Shown here in pieces: positions 26,301 through 34,139 of a stretch of DNA of 64,000 bases (position 1 is the stretch's first letter; the number at the start of each line of letters is the position of its first letter). Origin of the DNA: Paragorgia papillata (Eukaryota; Cnidaria; Anthozoa; Scleralcyonacea; Coralliidae); contig JAWNZC010000423.1 of NCBI GenBank assembly GCA_035771165.1, positions 767,501-831,500 on the forward strand, read 5' to 3'. The notes beneath the pieces were generated by a model, which ran no database searches, was not told the DNA's origin, and was given only the letters and a program-made list of their open reading frames with translations. The position numbers and the translations under genes are program-made.

Positions 26301-29300
26301 CAAATAAATAGCAACAGTTGTTGCTATGGCAACAATGACGTTTCAAAATGGCTACCAATTACCTTTCAAACTAGTTTAATTCGAAAAAAACTTTGGTGAC
26401 CCCCAATTTTTTTTTCTTTAAAACTTTTCTTGAAGTATCAGTAATCAATAGGCCGATTTAAAAAAAATTCTGTAGAAGGAAATTTTTAAAAAATTAACAA
26501 ACATGATTTTTCCGGAACAAAAATGATTCGTTCTACAGAATTTTTTTTAAATCGGCCTGTTGATTACTCGTACTTCAAGAAAAGTTTTAACGAAAAAAAA
26601 ATTGGGGGTCACCAAAGTTTTTTTCGAATTAAATTAGTTTGAAGGGTAATTGCCAACCATTTTGAAACGTCATTGTTGCCATAGCAACAACTGTTGCTAT
26701 TTATTTGGCAACCGTTTTTGATTGTCAGAATGTTTAACTATGTATAACTTTTAGTTTTATTCTTTTTCCGAATTGTTTATGCACGTGTTTTGGACTCTCC
26801 AACTTGTATTTTCCATTTTTCAAGAAACTGTATGGAGCCACCTTAAGCGGTCTTTGTTTTTTGTATAATACGTACACATGAATAATAAAATCTAACTTTA
26901 AACCAGCATGCAAATAATCTGCAAAAGTTGTTTGGGTCTTCCGTTTCTGACCAGAAACTCAAGCAAAACAACACATTTGGATTGATTCCCTCAACTTTTG
27001 GATTTTGGCAGCGTCATTCGCTATTCTTCCACTCCGCTTCACGGGTTTCGTCGGAGTTTCTTTGCTCGCCATGACAGAGAAAACACAATGAAAGTATGAA
27101 ATCATAAATCACATTTCGAAAGTTGTTAAAACATTTACATCACTATTATTAGCTCACGTTTTGAGTGGTTCTCTTAAACAAACATATTCGATGGGTGGAA
27201 TTCAAAAACACATGGGTTTTGGGCAGGCGGTCACGATCGGAAATCGCATAGAAAATCGGCCACTTTCAGGGGGCAGTTCGCAGTCCACGTGCGTGCTGGC
27301 TCAAGTGAGTTGTCGGCCGTGTATTGATGACGTTTACACGCAAGATATTCGTTCTACGCATGCGTAGCTAATACGGGTCAGCCCGTATTTCGTGAGCCTC
27401 GACAGCTGCCATTTCCGATCGTGATTTCCCGTTGCCCGCCTAACGCCCGCGCCCGAACCCCCTAATACCGCCAGCTACGCAGGCTAAAACTATCCCCGTA
27501 CAACTTTACTGTACCTCATTTATATATTCTATTAGAGCCCCTGGCGCTTCTCGTGCTCCCACTTGGTACTCAGTCACATAGTTATCTCCTGTAGGATCGC
27601 CTTGGGTCGCCACACCGATGACTGTCATCACAGAACCAAAGTTAATGATAATTTTTTCCTCGTCCGCAGCGGGAGACGCACACCATGCGGAGAATGGATT
27701 AAATAGGCGACCATGCTTTGGAGAATAATCATCGTTAATGAAGGAGGAAGCGGTTAAATTATCATCAGGTATGGTAATATTATCAATTCCTATCCCAATT
27801 GGAGCTGGACAGCGCATGTTCTCAACTATAATTTTAAAAAAAATACGGTGTAACAACTGACCTGTATATAACTTAGACTGCGAATCCCCTGTATCAATGA
27901 CTGACTGACAAAGAGTGACCACTGAGAGTGACCGATCAAAGATTCGGTTTTCCGGGTCTTTTCTCTCATAGAAGTAACCGCTGACTTTTCTCATAAAGTA
28001 ATTCATAACTGGATTGATCGAATTGTGGGCGCGTCTGAGCTCACAGTAAAATATAGACATTTGACTGAATGAAATCAACGGTTGCTACCATGAAAGAAAG
28101 CACCCGTATTTCCGCCATCTTTGTTCGGTCAATTTCTTGGGTAATTACTTCCTACACCAATTCCTGGGTTAGGTGTTGAGGTCACTTACATGTAGGCTTT
28201 TAACCCTAATTACATCCCCCAGGAGGTTATGTTTTTACCTGTTTGTCTGTCTGTTTGACTGTGAGTCTGTCTGTTTGACTGCGAGTCTGTCTGTTTGACT
28301 GTGAGTCTGTCTGTTTGACTGTGAGTCTGTCTGTCTGTTTGTTTGTTTGACTGCGAGTCTGTCTGTTTGACTGTGAGTCTGTCTGTTTGACTGTGAGTCT
28401 GTCTGTTTGACTGTGAGTCTGTCTGTGAGTCTGTCTGTCGCCAGGTTACCTCACAAAATACCCCACAGGTTTTCGTGAAAGTTTTTGGAAAGATTGATCA
28501 TAGGTCAAGGACCAAACCTTTCAATTTTGGTTGAAATTTGGATGAGAAATTAATAAAAATCTGACCACAAGATTCTCTGTGTAAAATGCTTGATTGCGCT
28601 CATCATTATTATTTTATGCAAACATTTTTGTATAATTTTGGTACGATTGAAGAAATCGGGCATTTTTTCATTCATACATGTGTTGGTTCCGTGTGTTAGC
28701 GGAATGACTCGTTTTCTTTTTAAACATCTCCAATAACCCGCTGGCGGAGGCGGGTATATGCAGTATCTGAGTGCCCTCTTGTAATATGTGTGGATTGCCG
28801 AGACGTCTTGCCGAGTGTTCTTGCCAATAGTATCTAACCCATTGCCTGACAATAAACTTACTCTGCTCGCAACTTCCTCCGCTGCGGCCAAATTCACAAT
28901 CGCAGGCTGCTGATCCGTCGGCAGAAAGAAGGCATGTACCACGGGAAGAGCAATCTTCTAAATCACAAACAGATTCTGGGGAAAATAGAAAGAAAAAAAC
29001 AAACTTAGCGATTAGCAATGGAAAAAAGATTTAATTAAAAAGATCAGATTTTCCTCTCTAAAAAAATTTGCAATGTAGATGTGCTTCATTGTAGTTCCGT
29101 GCACAGCCCTAGCGTCAGTCTTGACAATCAAAATGACAACAAGGATAACGATAAAGGACTGGGGGCTAATCATCCTTACTTACAGCCAGCGACTGAATTA
29201 CGAAGGAGTAAGGACGCAGATCAACGTGGCCGTGTCGAGGCATATCAAAGGTGCTCCACGGATCACAGCTAAGATGTTAGGTGTTGATTTTATAGACCAC

Positions 29301-30581
29301 TTTCATAATGGCCGCCGCTTTAAATATTCTTTTATGTGCATCTAAATTAGCCTTTCTAGCCTCGTTAGGGAGCAAAGATTCTTTTGAATTGCAGACACGC
29401 AAACGAGGCCAGAAAGGCTTATTGAGATGCACGCAAAAGAATATTTAAATTGGTCATCATTATGAAAGAGATCTATGGAGGGAGAAACAAAAAACCCTCG
29501 AAGCACAAGAGAGATCAACTACAACTTTACTCGCATGTGTTCCAAACTCGACAACGGGGTCATTCCCAAGCGGTCACCCATCCAAGTACTAACCCCGTCT
29601 AACCGGGCTTAACTTTTTGGTGAGAAAGGGAAACGACCGAAAAACTTTTGGATAACATTAGGCGAAAAGAATTTCGATGAAAAAGTTGCATGTCGCCGCC
29701 AGGATTTGAGTGGGATTCGAGCCAGACTGTCTTCGCGTGACAACCAGTGACGTTACCACCTGGCTACTGAAGAAGATATAAAAAGTTCTGTAAAATTTCG
29801 TATTAAATCTGTTTTTAATAACGTTTTCGTTTTCCATGTTTACAAAAACAGCATGCAGGCGATGCATGTTAATTAATTAATTATGCAAATTAATATACTT
29901 TTTTGCTGAAGTATTTTAAAAACATTTGCAATTTTTACATGTATTAAAAAGAACTCAAATCTCTGGCTGTTTGTCAGTTGTCAGAGATATAGTACAAAAA
30001 CATTCTCAAATGTTGTAACTGTTCTCAGCTTTTGTACATTTTACAGACCAAAAATTACTTCTCTTCCTATCTTTTATTTCAAATTATAAACAAACACCAT
30101 ACATGAATGGTTTACCATAAGAAAGTTATTTTATAAAACAACATAAGACGACAATCAGCAGCTAAAGGCAAAGAATACAACGGGTAATCAAAAACATCCA
30201 ACAAAAATAGCATTATAAACAGTGACAGGATATAAACACGGAAACCTACTGGTTTCTACTAAATGTTTGTCATTACTGAGTCTGAAAGCGGCTGCTCTAT
30301 GTTTTTACTCAACTTTTCGGTCTTTTACTTTGTCGGTTTTTCTTCAGTATTGTTTTTCCCCATTTCGAGTTGACGGTTTCCTTTAATTCAATACATTGTT
30401 GTTCTTCTTTTATATACGTAAAAGTTGATTACGTGTATGTTCGTTTGAAAGCGATGTATTTTAACAGTTAATATCCATTCGCAATTCGAAAAAGCTGCTT
30501 TCCCAAGTCTTTTTCGACTTTGATTTGCTTCATCGTTACCAGTGCCAAACAATCGTAATTCCGCCCAAGTGGATCGAAGTC

Positions 30582-30621
<40 letters not shown>

Positions 30622-32751
30622 AATAAAAGTAGCGTGCTGCGTAGGCAGTGTTGAAACAACAATCGAAATATAGTAACTTAGGTTAGATATACTGCTTTCG
30701 AGCGAAGGCCTTCGTCAGAGAGAAACGTCTCTCTGACGAAGGGCCTTCGCTCGAAACGTTAGATTCCTACGTTCTCTGTTTCGGCAGTATATCTAACCTA
30801 AGTTACTATATATATATATATATATATATACAGTATCGCTCAGACTGCGGTCTTTTATGTATATAGACCTCGATCTGCGTGCTCGGTCTGTACTGTCAAA
30901 ACCCAGGTCTAAGATTTTCTCGTAATGACCACCCTTGCAATTAATAAACAGTTAATATGTAGACTATGTATAATAAGCATGCAGTAATGTTTTATTAAAA
31001 GTCTTACGTTCACATAAGGTACCCAAATAACCGCTTGTACAATGGCATTCTTTAATGTAAATACCCCCACGGCGACGTTCTTTGCAGGTCCCGCCGTTTT
31101 GACAGGCCAAATCACAAACAGCTGTATTGAAAAAAATAAGACACGAAAAATGTGAAAACTTATTAAAATGACTTTTCAAATTCATTAATCCATAAAGAAA
31201 AATTTAAAAAAGTTAATTAATATTTAGTCAATATTTGGTTATGTAATCAGGTGGTATCCGTATGTTCGAAGCAAAGACGTGGACAACAAGAAACTGCGGA
31301 GAAGAAGTTGGAGGTGACCGACATGGCATGCCATCAAAACGATCAGAAGAGTGTAAATATCAAATAGGTGTAAATGCCGAGAAACAAACGGGATGGCGAT
31401 GGGTAATGATAAGGAATAATGATGATGGTGGTGATCAGATGGTGCCTTGTTAAAGTGGTTCTCTGATGAAAATATTGTTGGCGATGTTTTTGCATAATCC
31501 TAATGATGTATAGGTTATGTTATGGTAGTTGGTATAATCGTGCAAAGTTTCATTTCAAAATTCGTTGAAGAATTGAAAAGGTGATATTTTACGTGTGAAA
31601 TTTGTAAGTTTGGAGCGGCGCCATTAAAGTGGACGAGCTTGAGAAGAATGAGTCGAGGAAGCTTATGACGTCATAGACTCAAGAAACAATGACCCTTTTG
31701 TTGACAACAACAATGATCTTGTTTTTATTGAGTCCATGAGGTCATCAGTTCTCCTCAACTCATTCTTCTCATTTAAACACGACCAATTTAATGGCGGCGC
31801 TCCAAAATACAAACTTCGCACGTAAAATACAACTTTGTTTTGGGGAATTTCGAAATGAAACTTTGCACAATTATGAAGTACCATAATATCTTTAAGATTA
31901 TGCAGAAACATTACCGACAATATTTTCATCACAGAACCACTTTAAACGTAGATTTTTTCTTATACAACTTGCATACAACTGCACGAATTACCGTAATTAC
32001 CTATTACAAACCAAATACTAACTCTGTCTCTCGATTTACCTTGTATTCGGCACTTTAAACATTTAAAAGTGGTTATAGTGACCACAAAACTACGTTATAA
32101 TTTTACCGAGAAGGAGGTAACTAACTTTAGCTAAGTTACCATATATCGTAAAAAACTGGGCTGGCATGTGACGCTAATGTACACATTTGATTGGTCGCGA
32201 TCATTTGCGAGGGTACAATATTATAACAATAGAGTTGATGTTCGTGGGCATAAATATATTTTTGGCCCCCGGACTCAGGCTCATTTTAGCCCGAGCGCGA
32301 AGACGAGGGTTAAAATTGGCTCTGAGAAGGTCCAAAAACATTATGCCCAAGAACACCAACTATATTACTATTATAATAATTTTAGTGGGCATTTTAGAAG
32401 AAAATCAAAGACAGTATACGGTAAACAGTATCTTGAACAGTGCCGCCTTCGCGTCGACGTGTATTTCATTGCGATAAATATTTACATAACTCATAACTTA
32501 CATGTAAGTTGGCAGAAAAACGCAACATTTGTCATCAAAACAATTTTTGCTCCAAAGTATTAACAAGAAAAGTATATAATTCCGTAAACAACAAACCAAT
32601 AGTGATTTAGAACTGTTAAAACTGATAAGCTCAGATCAGTGGACTAAAATCTATTTTAGCCCGCTGAATTCTCCATTTTAGCCCGCAAAATACACCACAA
32701 TGGCTGAATAATCCTCTTGAATTATTAATGATTTTAATAATTTTATCGGGC

Positions 32752-32800
<49 letters not shown>

Positions 32801-33761
32801 ATAAGCTAAATGTTTTGCACGTTTTCATTGGTCGAGAGCCATGATCTATTACTGGACAGATGCACGGATTTCGTCACAACGTGTTCTGATTGCTGTGAAC
32901 CAATGAAAATCGCCACTCCAATGTCACGAACCAATCATATTGCTTGTTTTGTATAGATCATGGATCACGTCAGATGGCGTGCTTCATCTTTTTCAATGCC
33001 GCGGAAGTTCGGCGGGAAATTCAATAAATCTTATCAAAAGTTGTTTTTTTAAACTTTTTTATTGTATAAATCAAATAGATTCCATATTCCCGTTGTCTGT
33101 TCAGTTATAGATGCACAAACTAAGAGGACGTCACAACGTGGTAAGAACATCAGTGTGACGTCATCTGTGCATCTATAACTGAACAGACAACGGCAAAATG
33201 GAATCTATTTGTTAAATATATATGTAATATTTATAAACCGCGCAGGAGGGCTTTATCGGATATAAAACACGAGTGTTTTAGAGCCGATAAAGCCCGTACT
33301 GCAAGGTTTTTAAATGGCTTCTAAAAAGAATCACTTCATACGTTCATTGGCGTAGTAATTTTGAAAATTAAGCTTATCTCAGCCGTTAAAAACCAGCGAG
33401 AAACTTAGAGCGAGTCTATATCACATATATGGATCCGATACGCTCATGATTTTTCTTTGTGTTTTCCTCATGAATTATTAATGAATTTTAGAAATATATA
33501 TATATATATATATATATTGAACTATATACGCTCCTTCACTTCTGTGTTGTTGAGCACTCTGAGGTTGGTGTAGGTGTCCGTTAGCGATAATGCATCGCTC
33601 ACTACCCTTGTGGCAGTTTGAGCACTCTGGCCCAGTATTGTCCCACAAGCGGCTGTTACCGGCAGTTTCTGGAGGATAAATAAAATGGCGTTCTCACATC
33701 TAAATGGGTTACAAGCTACACTGATGAGCTGTAGAACAGCGAAACACGTGTCTGTAGATTG

Positions 33762-33845
<84 letters not shown>

Positions 33846-34047
33846 TGATATACTGTATATATATATTCGGCTCGAGCTTGTATATCCAGTACAACACGGC
33901 CGCTCATGTTGTAACTGAAATAGTAGTTGTAATACTCATAAATAATTCATGAAGAAAACACAAAAGAAATCATGACCGTGGAGGAGGTTGTAGATCTCAT
34001 ACAAAATCCTGCTGATTTACATAAACTTTTAGTTAAATTTTCTGACC

Positions 34048-34139
<92 letters not shown>

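Noticed and set aside
28229..28440. CRISPR-like array
   Set aside because: The 20-bp units are contiguous with no unique spacers: a minisatellite in a eukaryotic intron.
29550..29625. 5S rRNA gene
   Set aside because: Only the internal part resembles 5S rRNA, and it is joined to a repeat body found again at 50.7 kb.
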